DNA of 64,000 nt from Bradyrhizobium sp. Y36 (GTDB lineage Bacteria; Pseudomonadota; Alphaproteobacteria; Rhizobiales; Xanthobacteraceae): positions 1 through 64,000 of the forward strand of contig NZ_NWTI01000029.1 of NCBI RefSeq assembly GCF_002531575.1. The letters run 5' to 3'. Shown here piece after piece: positions 55,214 to 63,593 of the stretch. Each line of letters begins with the position of its first letter. Within the stretch, counting starts at the first letter, position 1. A program made the translations under genes and the position numbers. The notes beneath the pieces were generated by a model that was not told the DNA's origin, made no database searches, and saw only the letters and a program-made list of their open reading frames with translations.

Positions 55214-56728
55214 GTGACAGTTGCCCTTCCCACGCCAGCCCAGCTTCGCAGTGTCGCCGAGCAATGCGGCCTTTCGCTCACCGACGAGGACGTCACTTCG
55301 TTCCGCGGCCTGATGCAGGGCTCGATCGAGGCCTACAATCTCGTTGCCGCGATGCCGGACGAGCTGCCCGAGGTGAAATATCCGCGCACGCCCGGCTACC
55401 GGCCCGCGGCGGAGGAGAACCCGCGCAACGCCTGGTATCGCAAATCGACCGTGAAGGGCGCCGCCAGCGGCAAGCTCAAGGGCAAGACCGTCGCCCTGAA
55501 AGACAACATCATGCTGGCCGGCGTTCCCATGACCAATGGCTCGTCGACGCTGGAAGGCTACGTGCCTGATTTCGATGCCACCATCGTCACGCGCATGCTG
55601 GATGCCGGCGCCGAGATCAAGGGCAAGGTGCATTGCGAGCATTTCTGCCTGTCCGGCGGCAGCCACACCGGCTCCTACGGGCCGGTGCACAATCCGCACA
55701 AGATGGGTTACTCGGCCGGCGGCTCGTCCTCGGGCTCGGGCGTCGTGGTCGCGCTCGGCGAGGTCGACATGGCGATCGGCGGCGATCAGGGCGGCTCGAT
55801 CCGCATGCCGTCCTCGTTCTGCGGCACCTACGGCATGAAGCCGACCTGGGGCCTCGTGCCCTATACGGGCATCATGCCGATCGAGATCTATGTCGACCAC
55901 ACCGGCCCGATGACGGCAACGGTCGCCGACAACGCGCTGCTGCTCGAAGTGCTCGCCGGCGACGACGGCTACGATCCCCGCATCAAGGCACCGAAGGTCG
56001 AGGAATACACCAAGGCGCTCGGCCAGGGCGTCAAGGGCATGAAGATCGGCATCGTCAAGGAAGGTTTTGAGCAGCCGGTCGCAGAGGCTGCCGTGAATGA
56101 AAGCGTGCGCGAGGCTGCAAAGCGCTTCAGGGATCTCGGCGCCACCGTCGAGACCGTCTCGATCCCGATGCACCTCCTGGGCGGCGCGATCTGGACCCCG
56201 ATCGGCACCGAAGGCCTGACCCAGACCATGATGTTCGGCGACGGCTACGGCCTCAGCCGCGGCGATCTCTACTCGACCTCGCTGATGGATTTCCATCGCG
56301 GCTGGCGCCGGCAGGCCGATTCGCTGTCCGAGACCACGAAACTGTTCATGATGCTCGGCACCTACATCAACAACAATTTCGGTCCGCGCTTCTACGGCAA
56401 GGCACTCAACATCTCGCGCCGCCTGACCGCCGCCTACGACAAGGCGTTCAAGGACTACGACCTGCTGCTGATGCCGACCACGCCGATGAAGGCGACCAAG
56501 CTGCCGGAGCCCACCGCCAGCCGCGAGGAATACGTTGCCCGCGCGCTGGAGATGATCTCCAACACCGCGCCGTTCGACATCACCCATCATCCCGCGATGT
56601 CGTTGCCCTGCGGCATGGTCGACGGCCTGCCTGTCGGTCTGATGCTGGTGGGGCGCATGTTCGAGGAATCCACCATCTACCGCGCCGCGCATGCCTTCGA
56701 GCAGATCGGCGACTGGAAGAAGATGTGA
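55214..56728 (+). CDS. Amidase of the nitrile-pathway (Rhodococcus) type
   Basis: 504 residues. The triad falls at Lys96 (VALKDNIM), Ser171 (in GGSSSGSG, 169-176) and Ser195 (QGGSIRMPS), the same numbers reported for the Rhodococcus sp. N-771 amidase that works after nitrile hydratase. An N-terminal helical region (1-65) and TLKGYVPDFDATIV-like TLEGYVPDFDATIV support the same subfamily. It hydrolyses an amide to acid plus ammonia. Start GTG 55214 with AGGAGA upstream. First metabolic gene of the operon; ABC genes follow after 36 nt. Confidence 0.93.
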   Translation: MTVALPTPAQLRSVAEQCGLSLTDEDVTSFRGLMQGSIEAYNLVAAMPDELPEVKYPRTPGYRPAAEENPRNAWYRKSTVKGAASGKLKGKTVALKDNIMLAGVPMTNGSSTLEGYVPDFDATIVTRMLDAGAEIKGKVHCEHFCLSGGSHTGSYGPVHNPHKMGYSAGGSSSGSGVVVALGEVDMAIGGDQGGSIRMPSSFCGTYGMKPTWGLVPYTGIMPIEIYVDHTGPMTATVADNALLLEVLAGDDGYDPRIKAPKVEEYTKALGQGVKGMKIGIVKEGFEQPVAEAAVNESVREAAKRFRDLGATVETVSIPMHLLGGAIWTPIGTEGLTQTMMFGDGYGLSRGDLYSTSLMDFHRGWRRQADSLSETTKLFMMLGTYINNNFGPRFYGKALNISRRLTAAYDKAFKDYDLLLMPTTPMKATKLPEPTASREEYVARALEMISNTAPFDITHHPAMSLPCGMVDGLPVGLMLVGRMFEESTIYRAAHAFEQIGDWKKM

Positions 56729-56764
56729 GCGGAACCCCCGTGAACACGAGCGGAGCGGCAACGC

Positions 56765-57622
56765 ATGGCTAACGCGTTCGTCGCAGCGTTCGAGATCCTG
56801 AGCTTCGGCGCGATCATCGTATTGATCGTGCTGGGGCTGGGGATCATCGCCAGCATGATGGGCATCTTCAATTTCGCGCAGGGCGAGTTCGTCCTGCTCG
56901 GGGCCTACATCACCTATCTCGCCTATGCCAAGGGCCTGCCGATCTGGGCCGGCATGGTCGCGGCGCCATTCCTGGTCGGCGGGCTCGGCTTCGTGCTGGA
57001 GGCGCTGATCATCCGCCGCTTCTACGCCGCGCCGATCGTGGCCATGCTCGGCACCTATGCGCTCGGCCTCATCATCCGCGAATCCGTGCGCGGCCTGATC
57101 GGTGGCTTCTATCTCACCGTGCCGGAGCCGATCGGCGGCTCGATCGACATCGGCGCCATGCACATCTCGGCCTGGCGCTTCACCATCATCGTCATCACGC
57201 TCCTGGTGATGGCAGGGTGCTATCTGCTGCTGTCGCGTACCAGCTTTGGCCTGCGCATGCGCGCCACGCTGGAGAACCCGTCGCTGGCCCGCGCCTCCGG
57301 CATTTCCACGCCCTTGATGTACGGCGCCACCTTCGCGTTCGGCTCCGCGCTCGCCGGTCTTGCTGGCGCGCTGATCGTGCCGGTGTTCAGCCTCTACGCC
57401 GATCTCGGCCTGCGCTTCCTGATCCAGGGCTTCGTCGCCGTCATGGTCGGCGGTGTCGGATCCTTCATCGGACCGGTCGCGGGTGCCGGCGTCATCGGCA
57501 CGCTCAGCGCGGCGCTGCCATGGATCATGGCGCCTGTCGTCGCCGACGTCCTCGTCTTCGTGCTCGCCATTGTCTTCATCAAATTCCGCCCGCAGGGCCT
57601 CATCGCTGGAAAAGGGGTTTAG
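56765..57622 (+). CDS. Branched-chain-type ABC transporter permease (LivH/UrtB)
   Basis: 285 residues, about eight membrane helices. GLGIIASMMGIFNFAQGEFVLLGAYITYL (20-48) and GSALAGLAGALIVPVFSLY (about 200-218) are LivH/UrtB landmarks; the latter precedes the cytoplasmic coupling loop partner of the ATPases. It ends KFRPQGLIAGKGV as usual. Inner membrane. The cargo is probably an amide or urea-like compound given the neighbours. 2 nt before the binding-protein gene. Confidence 0.92.
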   Translation: MANAFVAAFEILSFGAIIVLIVLGLGIIASMMGIFNFAQGEFVLLGAYITYLAYAKGLPIWAGMVAAPFLVGGLGFVLEALIIRRFYAAPIVAMLGTYALGLIIRESVRGLIGGFYLTVPEPIGGSIDIGAMHISAWRFTIIVITLLVMAGCYLLLSRTSFGLRMRATLENPSLARASGISTPLMYGATFAFGSALAGLAGALIVPVFSLYADLGLRFLIQGFVAVMVGGVGSFIGPVAGAGVIGTLSAALPWIMAPVVADVLVFVLAIVFIKFRPQGLIAGKGV

Positions 57623-57624
57623 TC

Positions 57625-58842
57625 ATGTTCGATCGCACGCAGCTCTCGCGCCGCCGCTTCCTCTCCAATTTCGCCTTTGCTTCCGGCGCGGTCGCGACCG
57701 GCATCGGCAGCTGGGTGATTCCAGCGCCCTGGGCCAACGCGGCCGAGGCGCCAATCAAGGTCGGCATCGCCACCGATCTCACCGGTCCGATCGCCTATGC
57801 CGGCAACGCCGACGCCAACGTCGCCAAAATGGTGATCAAGGAGATCAACGCCGCCGGCGGCCTGCTCGGCCGTCCGCTCGAGCTCTACATCGAGGATACC
57901 GCCTCGAACGAATCCGTCGCCGTCGGCAACGTGCGCAAGCTGATCCAGCGCGACAAGGTCGACATGGTGCTCGGCGGCATCACCTCCTCGATGCGCAACG
58001 CGATCAAGGACCCGATCGTGGCGCGCGGCAAGACGCTCTACATCTATCCGCAGCTCTACGAGGGCAAGGAGTGTACGCCCTATCTGTTCTGCACCGGGCC
58101 GACCCCGGCGCAGCAATGCGACGAGTTCATCCCCTGGCTGATCAAGAACGGCGGCAAGAAGTTCGCGCTGCCGAGCGCCAACTATGTCTGGCCTCACACC
58201 CTCAACGTCTACGCCCGCAAGGTGATCGAAGCCAACGGCGGCGAGGTCGTGTTCGAGGAATACTACCCGCTCGACCAGGTCGACTTCTCCGCGACCGTCA
58301 ACCGCATCATCTCCAACAAGGTCGACGTGGTCTTCAACACGGTCATTCCGCCGGGCGTCGGTCCGTTCTTCAAACAGCTCTATGAAGCGGGTTTCCTCAA
58401 GAACGGCGGCCGGCTCGCCTGCGTCTACTATGACGAGAACACTCTCAACATCAACCAGGCCGCCGAGATCGAGGGGCTCGCCAGCTGCCTCGACTATTTC
58501 AAGGTGCTGACCAAGGAGAACCCGTTCGACGCCAAGATCCAGGCGGCCTACGAGAAGGACTTCCCCGGCAACTTCCTGTTTGCCGCCGGCAGTGCCGCCA
58601 CCGGCACCTATCGCGGTCTCAAGCTGTGGGAAGCCGCGGTGAAGGAAGCCGGCAAGATCGACCGCGAGTCCGTTGCCGCGGCGCTTGACCACGCCAAGAT
58701 CGCCGAAGGTCCGGGCGGACCTGCCGAGATGGTCCCCGGCAAGCGGCACTGCAAGATGAAGATGTACACCGCGGTCGCCAAGGCCGGGAACTACGAGATC
58801 GTCGCGCGCAGCGAGGGTCTGGTCGATCCCAAGGAATGCTGA
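57625..58842 (+). CDS. ABC transporter substrate-binding protein with Tat signal
   Basis: 405 residues. The twin-arginine signal SRRRFL (8-13) with FAFASGAVATGIGSWVI ends near ANAAEAP. The mature Peripla_BP_6 fold: IKVGIATDLTGPIAYAGN, MVIKEINAAGGLLGRPLELYIEDT, YIYPQLYEGKECTPYLF, AGSAATGTYRGLKLWEAAV. It is of the AmiC/UrtA-related class, so an amide or urea ligand is likely, and it is the true extracellular partner of the permeases. It differs from the unexported homologue at 53875. Confidence 0.92.
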   Translation: MFDRTQLSRRRFLSNFAFASGAVATGIGSWVIPAPWANAAEAPIKVGIATDLTGPIAYAGNADANVAKMVIKEINAAGGLLGRPLELYIEDTASNESVAVGNVRKLIQRDKVDMVLGGITSSMRNAIKDPIVARGKTLYIYPQLYEGKECTPYLFCTGPTPAQQCDEFIPWLIKNGGKKFALPSANYVWPHTLNVYARKVIEANGGEVVFEEYYPLDQVDFSATVNRIISNKVDVVFNTVIPPGVGPFFKQLYEAGFLKNGGRLACVYYDENTLNINQAAEIEGLASCLDYFKVLTKENPFDAKIQAAYEKDFPGNFLFAAGSAATGTYRGLKLWEAAVKEAGKIDRESVAAALDHAKIAEGPGGPAEMVPGKRHCKMKMYTAVAKAGNYEIVARSEGLVDPKEC

Positions 58843-58848
58843 GGCGGA

Positions 58849-59952
58849 ATGCCGAAAGCAATGGGCGCAGTGAAGCAGGCAGTCCCCGCCGAGATCGGCG
58901 GGGAACGGGATGCTGCAATTGCAGGCCGTCGAGCGGCGGGACAGGCCGCGCCGACGCGGAAAAGCCTGCCGATCGTCGAGGGATTCGTGCTGGCCGCGGC
59001 GCTGCTCGCGCCGCTGCTGCTGCAGGACTACCTCACGGTGTTCGCGACGCGCGTGATCATCCTCGCGCTGTTCGCGCTGTCGTTCGACCTGGTCTGGGGT
59101 TATGCCGGCATCATGAGCTTTGGCCAAGCCCTGTTCTTCGGCTCGGCCGGCTATGGCGTGGCGCTGCTCGCGCGCGACCTCGACATCACCAACATCTTCC
59201 TGGTGCTGCCCGCAGGCACCCTGATCGGCCTCGCCTTCGCGCTGCTGCTCGGCGGCTTCCTGCTGCTGGGCCGGCATCCCTCCAGCGTGATCTTCGTCTC
59301 GCTCGGCACGCTTACCGGCTCCTACGCAGCCGATCGCCTTGCGCGCGGCTGGTATTATCTCGGCGGCCAGAACGGCATCCCCTCGATCGCGCCGATGTCG
59401 CTCGGGTCTTACGAGTTCACGGAAGGGCCGGCGTTCTATTATCTCGTGCTCGGCATTCTTGTCGTCGTCTACCTGCTCTGCCGCTTCCTGGTGCGCTCGC
59501 AGTTCGGTCTTGCGCTCGCGGGCCTGCGCGAGAACGAGCAGCGCATCGCCTTCTTCGGCTACAAGGCGCAGCACCTGAAAGCGATCATCTTCACCATCGG
59601 GGGCGCCATCGCGGGGCTCGCCGGCAGCCTCTATGCCTTCCACGAAGGGTTCGTCTGGCCCAACATGGTCGGCGTCGTGGTGTCGACGCAGGTCGTGCTC
59701 TACGTGCTGTTCGGCGGCTCCGGCACGCTGATCGGCGCCGTCATCGGCGCGGTCATCGTCGAAGGCGTCAGCTTCTGGCTCTCGGACAATTATCGCGATA
59801 TCTGGCCGATCATCCTGGGCCTGTTACTGCTGCTCGTGATCCTGTTCCGGCCGCTCGGCCTGATCAGCTTCGTGCTCGGCGAGCGTGAGCGGGTCGGCAG
59901 TTTTCGCGCCAAGCCCAAGGACAACGTCAAGGAGAAGCGCAATGCTCCTTGA
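58849..59952 (+). CDS. Branched-chain-type ABC transporter permease (LivM/UrtC)
   Basis: 367 residues from ATG 58849 (58861 also possible). A hydrophilic N-terminus of about 45 residues is followed by about ten helices: ALFALSFDLVWGYAGIMSFGQALFFGSAGYGVAL (72-105), the coupling motif GLALAGLRENEQRIAFFGY and GGAIAGLAGSLYAFHEGFVWPNMVG. Inner membrane, pairs with the LivH-type subunit. Its end overlaps the next ATG by 11 nt, indicating coupled translation. Confidence 0.92.
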   Translation: MPKAMGAVKQAVPAEIGGERDAAIAGRRAAGQAAPTRKSLPIVEGFVLAAALLAPLLLQDYLTVFATRVIILALFALSFDLVWGYAGIMSFGQALFFGSAGYGVALLARDLDITNIFLVLPAGTLIGLAFALLLGGFLLLGRHPSSVIFVSLGTLTGSYAADRLARGWYYLGGQNGIPSIAPMSLGSYEFTEGPAFYYLVLGILVVVYLLCRFLVRSQFGLALAGLRENEQRIAFFGYKAQHLKAIIFTIGGAIAGLAGSLYAFHEGFVWPNMVGVVVSTQVVLYVLFGGSGTLIGAVIGAVIVEGVSFWLSDNYRDIWPIILGLLLLLVILFRPLGLISFVLGERERVGSFRAKPKDNVKEKRNAP

Positions 59953-60673
59953 AGCCGCCGGCATCAAGAAGGTCTTCGGCAAGCTCACCGCGCTCGACGG
60001 CGCCGCGCTTACCGTCGGCGAGAACGAATTCCACGGCCTGATCGGCCCGAACGGCTCCGGCAAGAGCACGTTGATGAAGTGCATCGCCGGCGCCGAAGTG
60101 CCGACGCAGGGTAAGGTCTCCTTCGTCAACGCCGACATCACCGCCTTCACGCCCACCGAGCGCGCGCGGGCTGGCATGAGCCTGAAGTTCCAGATCACGT
60201 CCGTGCTGCCGTCGCTCACGCTGTACGACAATATCCTGCTCGCGCTGCAGGCGCAGTCCTCGCTGGTCGACCTCGTGTTCTCGCGCACGCGCAGGCTCCT
60301 GCACGATCAGGTCATGACCATGCTGACGCAATTCCGTCTCGCCGACCGGGCCTTCGAGGCTGCAGCCGCGCTGTCGCACGGCCAGCAGCAATGGCTGGAG
60401 ATCGCGATGGCGCTCGCCGGCAAGCCGAAGCTGCTGCTGCTCGACGAGCCGACCGGCGGCATGAGTCTGGAGGAGCGCCGCGTCACCGGCGAATTGCTGC
60501 AGCCGATCAAGCAGCACTGCTCGCTCGTCATCGTCGAGCACGACCTCGATTTCATCCGCGACATCTGCGACCGTCTCACCGTGCTCGACCAGGGCAAGGT
60601 GCTGGCCTCAGGCACGGTGTCGGAGATCCAGGCCAACACATCCGTCCAGGAGATCTATCTGCGCCGTGCCTGA
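59942..60673 (+). CDS. ABC transporter ATP-binding protein (LivG/UrtD type)
   Basis: 243 residues. Walker A GPNGSGKST (35-43), signature region LSHGQQQWLEIAMAL (LSHGQ in place of LSGGQ, as in the UrtD/LivG group), Walker B LLLLDEPTGGM, and the switch His in VIVEHDLDFI. The start ATG 59942 lies inside the end of the permease gene; the frame open to 59885 is not used. Cytoplasmic face of the importer. Confidence 0.93.
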   Translation: MLLEAAGIKKVFGKLTALDGAALTVGENEFHGLIGPNGSGKSTLMKCIAGAEVPTQGKVSFVNADITAFTPTERARAGMSLKFQITSVLPSLTLYDNILLALQAQSSLVDLVFSRTRRLLHDQVMTMLTQFRLADRAFEAAAALSHGQQQWLEIAMALAGKPKLLLLDEPTGGMSLEERRVTGELLQPIKQHCSLVIVEHDLDFIRDICDRLTVLDQGKVLASGTVSEIQANTSVQEIYLRRA

Positions 60674-61361
60674 ATTTTTGGACATTAAGCATCTCGATGC
60701 CGGCTATGGCCGCAGCCAGGTCCTGTTCGACGTCACCCTCGGCATCCCCTGGCGCGGCGGCGTCGCCGTGCTGGGGCGCAACGGCGCCGGCAAGACCACG
60801 CTGATGAAGACCATCGTCGGCGAGCTGCCGGCGTGGAACGGCGAGGTCGCCTTCGACGGCCGCGACATCAGCCGCCGCGCCACCCAGGAGCGCGTCCGTG
60901 CCGGCATCGGCTACGTGCCGCAGGAGCATTCGGTGTTCGCGCGCCTGTCGGTGCGCGACAATCTCGCGGTCGGCTCGCTGGCGAGCAGCAAGGCCGACGC
61001 CGTCGACCACGTGCTGACGATCTTCCCGAAACTCGGCCAGCGCCTCGACCAGCCCGCCGGCACGCTCTCCGGCGGCGAGCGCAAGATGCTCGCCATCGGC
61101 CGCGCGCTGCTCGGCGATCCCAAACTGCTGCTGCTGGACGAGCCGACCGAAGGCGTCTGGATCGGCGTGATCGAGGAGATCACCGAGCGCCTGATCGAGC
61201 TCGCCAAGACCATCGCCGTCATCATCGTCGAGCAGCACCTCGATCTCGCGCTGCGCGTCGCCGACTACGCCTATGTGCTCGACCGCGGCCGCGTCGCGCT
61301 GCAAGGCGAGGCCGGCGAGGTGAGGAGCAATCCGGAGCTGCTGCGCTATCTGGCGCCGTAG
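60666..61361 (+). CDS. ABC transporter ATP-binding protein (LivF/UrtE type)
   Basis: 231 residues from GTG 60666, overlapping the preceding gene by 8 nt. Walker A GRNGAGKT (37-44), YVPQEHSVFARLSVRDNL Q-loop region, signature LSGGERKMLAIGRAL, Walker B LLLLDEPTEGVWIGVIEEI and VIIVEQHLDLAL. DEPTEG.. followed by IEEI is usual for UrtE/LivF. Last gene of the amide cluster. Confidence 0.93.
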   Translation: MPEFLDIKHLDAGYGRSQVLFDVTLGIPWRGGVAVLGRNGAGKTTLMKTIVGELPAWNGEVAFDGRDISRRATQERVRAGIGYVPQEHSVFARLSVRDNLAVGSLASSKADAVDHVLTIFPKLGQRLDQPAGTLSGGERKMLAIGRALLGDPKLLLLDEPTEGVWIGVIEEITERLIELAKTIAVIIVEQHLDLALRVADYAYVLDRGRVALQGEAGEVRSNPELLRYLAP

Positions 61362-61375
61362 CCTGAGCTGCCGTA

Positions 61376-61403
61376 GCCCGTCTGAGCAAAGCGACATACG
61401 GGC
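61376..61403. repeat. Short palindrome after the amide operon
   Basis: GCCCGT (61376-61381) and ACGGGC (61398-61403) around CTGAGCAAAGCGACAT, resembling the TAGCCCGGATGAGC...ATCCGGG type intergenic repeat. It lies between convergent genes and may end transcripts, though no T-run follows. Confidence 0.55.
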
Positions 61404-61428
61404 ACGCGTGCGGCGATCAGCGCGATGA

Positions 61429-62313
61429 TCACTGAATGCTGCAAGCAGCATTGTCACTGCGAACCGTCTTGGTCTTGCGTCCCGGAAGGTGGGTGTCCGT
61501 GTATTCGATCCTGAACTGACAATTGCCCGCCGGATCAACCTCGATCGTCGTGACGAATCTCGAATCCCACCCGCCGCTTAGATCTCGGTTCCGCCATCGT
61601 GCGCGCTGGTTGACGATGAGCTTGAATTCCCCGGACGTGGTAGAAACCTCGCCAGTATCGATCCATTCCCCGCCGTCGAGCGCGCCTCTTTCCACAAAAC
61701 TTCCATTGGGCTCCATTGGCCTCTCTGCGGCATGCGTCCATTGGCCCTTCAGCAGCCACTTCCCGTCCTCTGTCGCCTTGAGGGTCGCTGGCTTGTCGCT
61801 CGTAGCGCATTGGCCGGCCGTCGTGCACATCCGATATGACGAAACAGTCAGCGTCCTGGATTTGAGCAAGTCCAGCATGGCCGAACTCGGCGATGCTCCG
61901 GCATCGGCCCCAGGCGCTCGGCTGGAGCCGCTGACACCGGAGTCGCGCCATTTCTTTTCCTGCATGCGCTTCTGTGTCAGGGCCTCTCGCTCTTTGACGA
62001 GATCATCAATCTTTTGCTGGAGTTCGCGCTCTCTTGCAAGATCTGGGGGAGCGTCCTCGTACTTGTTGCCTTTTAGCGATCCCTTGGGCACGCACTCTCC
62101 CCCCGTCGGGGAGAGCTGATTGAAGTGTTCCGGAGGGTTGCGCTTCTCGCACCGACGACAGCTTTCATAGAGATCGTTCAGTTCAGCCGAAATCATCTTG
62201 CATGACCAGGTCGGTCCGAACTTCAAGTTCAGATTCTCGGCACGTGTCGGGCCTGAGTCAAACACGCTTGCGCCCAAAACGCCGACGAAAGTCACTGCAA
62301 TAAACGTCCGCAT
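61429..62313 (-). CDS. Exported protein with coiled coil, unknown function
   Basis: 294 residues. Signal peptide MRTFIAVTFVGVLGASVFDSG, cut near TRA. Mature part: Cys-rich segment (WSCKMI, ESCRRCEKR, GGECVPKG), coiled coil (LARERELQQKIDDLVKEREALTQKRMQEKKW, about 92-122), a Ser/Gly/Ala linker, then a beta-rich C-terminal half (YRMCTTAGQCAT, FKLIVNQRARWRN, TTIEVDPAGNCQFRIEYT). Probably periplasmic or surface. No family recognised. 45 nt separate it from the next gene upstream on the same strand. Confidence 0.72.
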   Translation of the reverse strand: MRTFIAVTFVGVLGASVFDSGPTRAENLNLKFGPTWSCKMISAELNDLYESCRRCEKRNPPEHFNQLSPTGGECVPKGSLKGNKYEDAPPDLARERELQQKIDDLVKEREALTQKRMQEKKWRDSGVSGSSRAPGADAGASPSSAMLDLLKSRTLTVSSYRMCTTAGQCATSDKPATLKATEDGKWLLKGQWTHAAERPMEPNGSFVERGALDGGEWIDTGEVSTTSGEFKLIVNQRARWRNRDLSGGWDSRFVTTIEVDPAGNCQFRIEYTDTHLPGRKTKTVRSDNAACSIQ

Positions 62314-62358
62314 CGGCCGAATGTCCTCGCTTGAATTTGTTGATGCAGAATCCGCGTG

Positions 62359-62844
62359 CTAGCCGCCGCACTTCTCGATGGCGGCCCGCCAGCCGGCCGC
62401 ATCGATCCTGGGAAGCTGGTAGCTGGCCTTCCCGCTCGAGATGGTTAGCGGCGATGCCCGCTCCATCAGGTCGAGCAGTCGTGCCAACATCCGCTCCCAG
62501 CGCTTGCCGAACAGCTCTGGGTCCTGCCGCGAGAATCCAAGGTCCCATTGCACGAAATTGGTCGCGTCGTCGTCTGCCGAAATCTCCTCGAATTCACCGA
62601 CGAGCCTCCTCGACTTGCGGCCGTTGCCGATCGCGATCGTCGCCTTTCCTGCGCGGCCGGCCTCGCCCGGATATCTTGCATGCAGGCCCAGTGCGCGTCC
62701 GCAGCCCAGCATGAACGTGATCTTGCCCTGATCCCTGTAGCTCAGCGAGGGAAGATCGCGATTGTCGAATTCGAGCTTCCAGCTTCCCGCGCTGGCGAGA
62801 GAAGGAGCAGCGAGGAGAGCCAGAGCAAGGGCGGCGGCCTTCAT
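62359..62844 (-). CDS. Small exported protein, unknown function
   Basis: 161 residues from ATG 62844; GGAGGAC lies about 8 nt upstream. Signal peptide MKAAALALALLAAPSLASA. The mature protein begins GSWKLEFDNRDLPSLSYRDQGKITFMLGCGRALGLHARYPG, with two cysteines (LGCGRA and the C-terminal EKCGG), likely one disulfide. No family recognised. The start region overlaps the stop of the DUF2225 gene (TGA at 62849-62847), so the two are translationally coupled. Confidence 0.7.
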   Translation of the reverse strand: MKAAALALALLAAPSLASAGSWKLEFDNRDLPSLSYRDQGKITFMLGCGRALGLHARYPGEAGRAGKATIAIGNGRKSRRLVGEFEEISADDDATNFVQWDLGFSRQDPELFGKRWERMLARLLDLMERASPLTISSGKASYQLPRIDAAGWRAAIEKCGG

Positions 62845-62846
62845 GG

Positions 62847-63581
62847 TCACGTCCTCCGCGGGTTCGGAACGATCTTGATGTGCCGTGCGATGGCCTTGAT
62901 CAGTTCCTGGTCCTCGGCCGTGGTTGGTAGCGCCGGCGGCGGCTTGCCCTCGAGCGCCTGGCCGATCGTATATCGCTCGTCATCCCTGGCCGCGATCTTG
63001 TCACGATGGAAGGCAACGATCTCGGCAAAGGGATATCCCAGCTCTTCGGCCGCCAATTCGACAGCCAGCGCCTCGGCGGCCTCCCAGCTGGACGCCCGCC
63101 GCAGGACATCGAGGAGGAGCAGGCGGGTGTCGATCGAGGTGATCCGGGGCCCCTCGAGATGACGCGCGGCGCGGAGGCGAAGGGAGGCCGCCTCAGTCGG
63201 CTGGTTGGCGTCGTCGGCGACCCAGGCCGCCGACAACGTGCTCAAGAACGCCAACCTTCGCTCGCCCTGATAAGCGTGCTGCGCAGCACGCACCAGGAAG
63301 CGGCGCGTGACCGGATCGGGCGAAGGGTCGAGCGAGGCGACGCGGAATTCGTCGCTCTCGAAAAACTTCCGCGCCTTCGCGTCGCCCTTGTCGATATCAG
63401 GGGCGACGTAGCCGCAATAGGGGCACTCCTGCAGCCAGCTCCCGATGGTCCAGCGATACATCTTCGGCGGCCTCTGGTCGAGGTCGGGTGAGCCGCGCGA
63501 GTTCGAGCTCATGAGCACGGAGTGCTCGGAGGCCTTGCCGCAGCAATAGCATTGCAGCTTCTGGGTGCTGTAATCCGTCAT
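62847..63581 (-). CDS. DUF2225 domain-containing protein
   Basis: 244 residues. Two Cys pairs near the N-terminus (LQCYCCGK at 9-16 and QECPYCGYVAPD at 51-62) form a zinc-ribbon-like site typical of DUF2225. The rest is helical and TPR-like (FLVRAAQHAYQGERRLAFLSTLSAAWVADDANQPTEAASLRLRAARHL). No signal peptide. Family function unknown. Between a TPR gene and a secreted-protein gene, all on the minus strand and tightly spaced. Confidence 0.82.
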   Translation of the reverse strand: MTDYSTQKLQCYCCGKASEHSVLMSSNSRGSPDLDQRPPKMYRWTIGSWLQECPYCGYVAPDIDKGDAKARKFFESDEFRVASLDPSPDPVTRRFLVRAAQHAYQGERRLAFLSTLSAAWVADDANQPTEAASLRLRAARHLEGPRITSIDTRLLLLDVLRRASSWEAAEALAVELAAEELGYPFAEIVAFHRDKIAARDDERYTIGQALEGKPPPALPTTAEDQELIKAIARHIKIVPNPRRT

Positions 63582-63593
63582 CCGAGGTCCGAC

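Noticed and set aside
55046..57163. A 705-codon frame antisense to the amidase and permease genes
   Set aside because: It spans two real genes in the wrong strand and has the Arg/His/Ala-rich composition of antisense frames.
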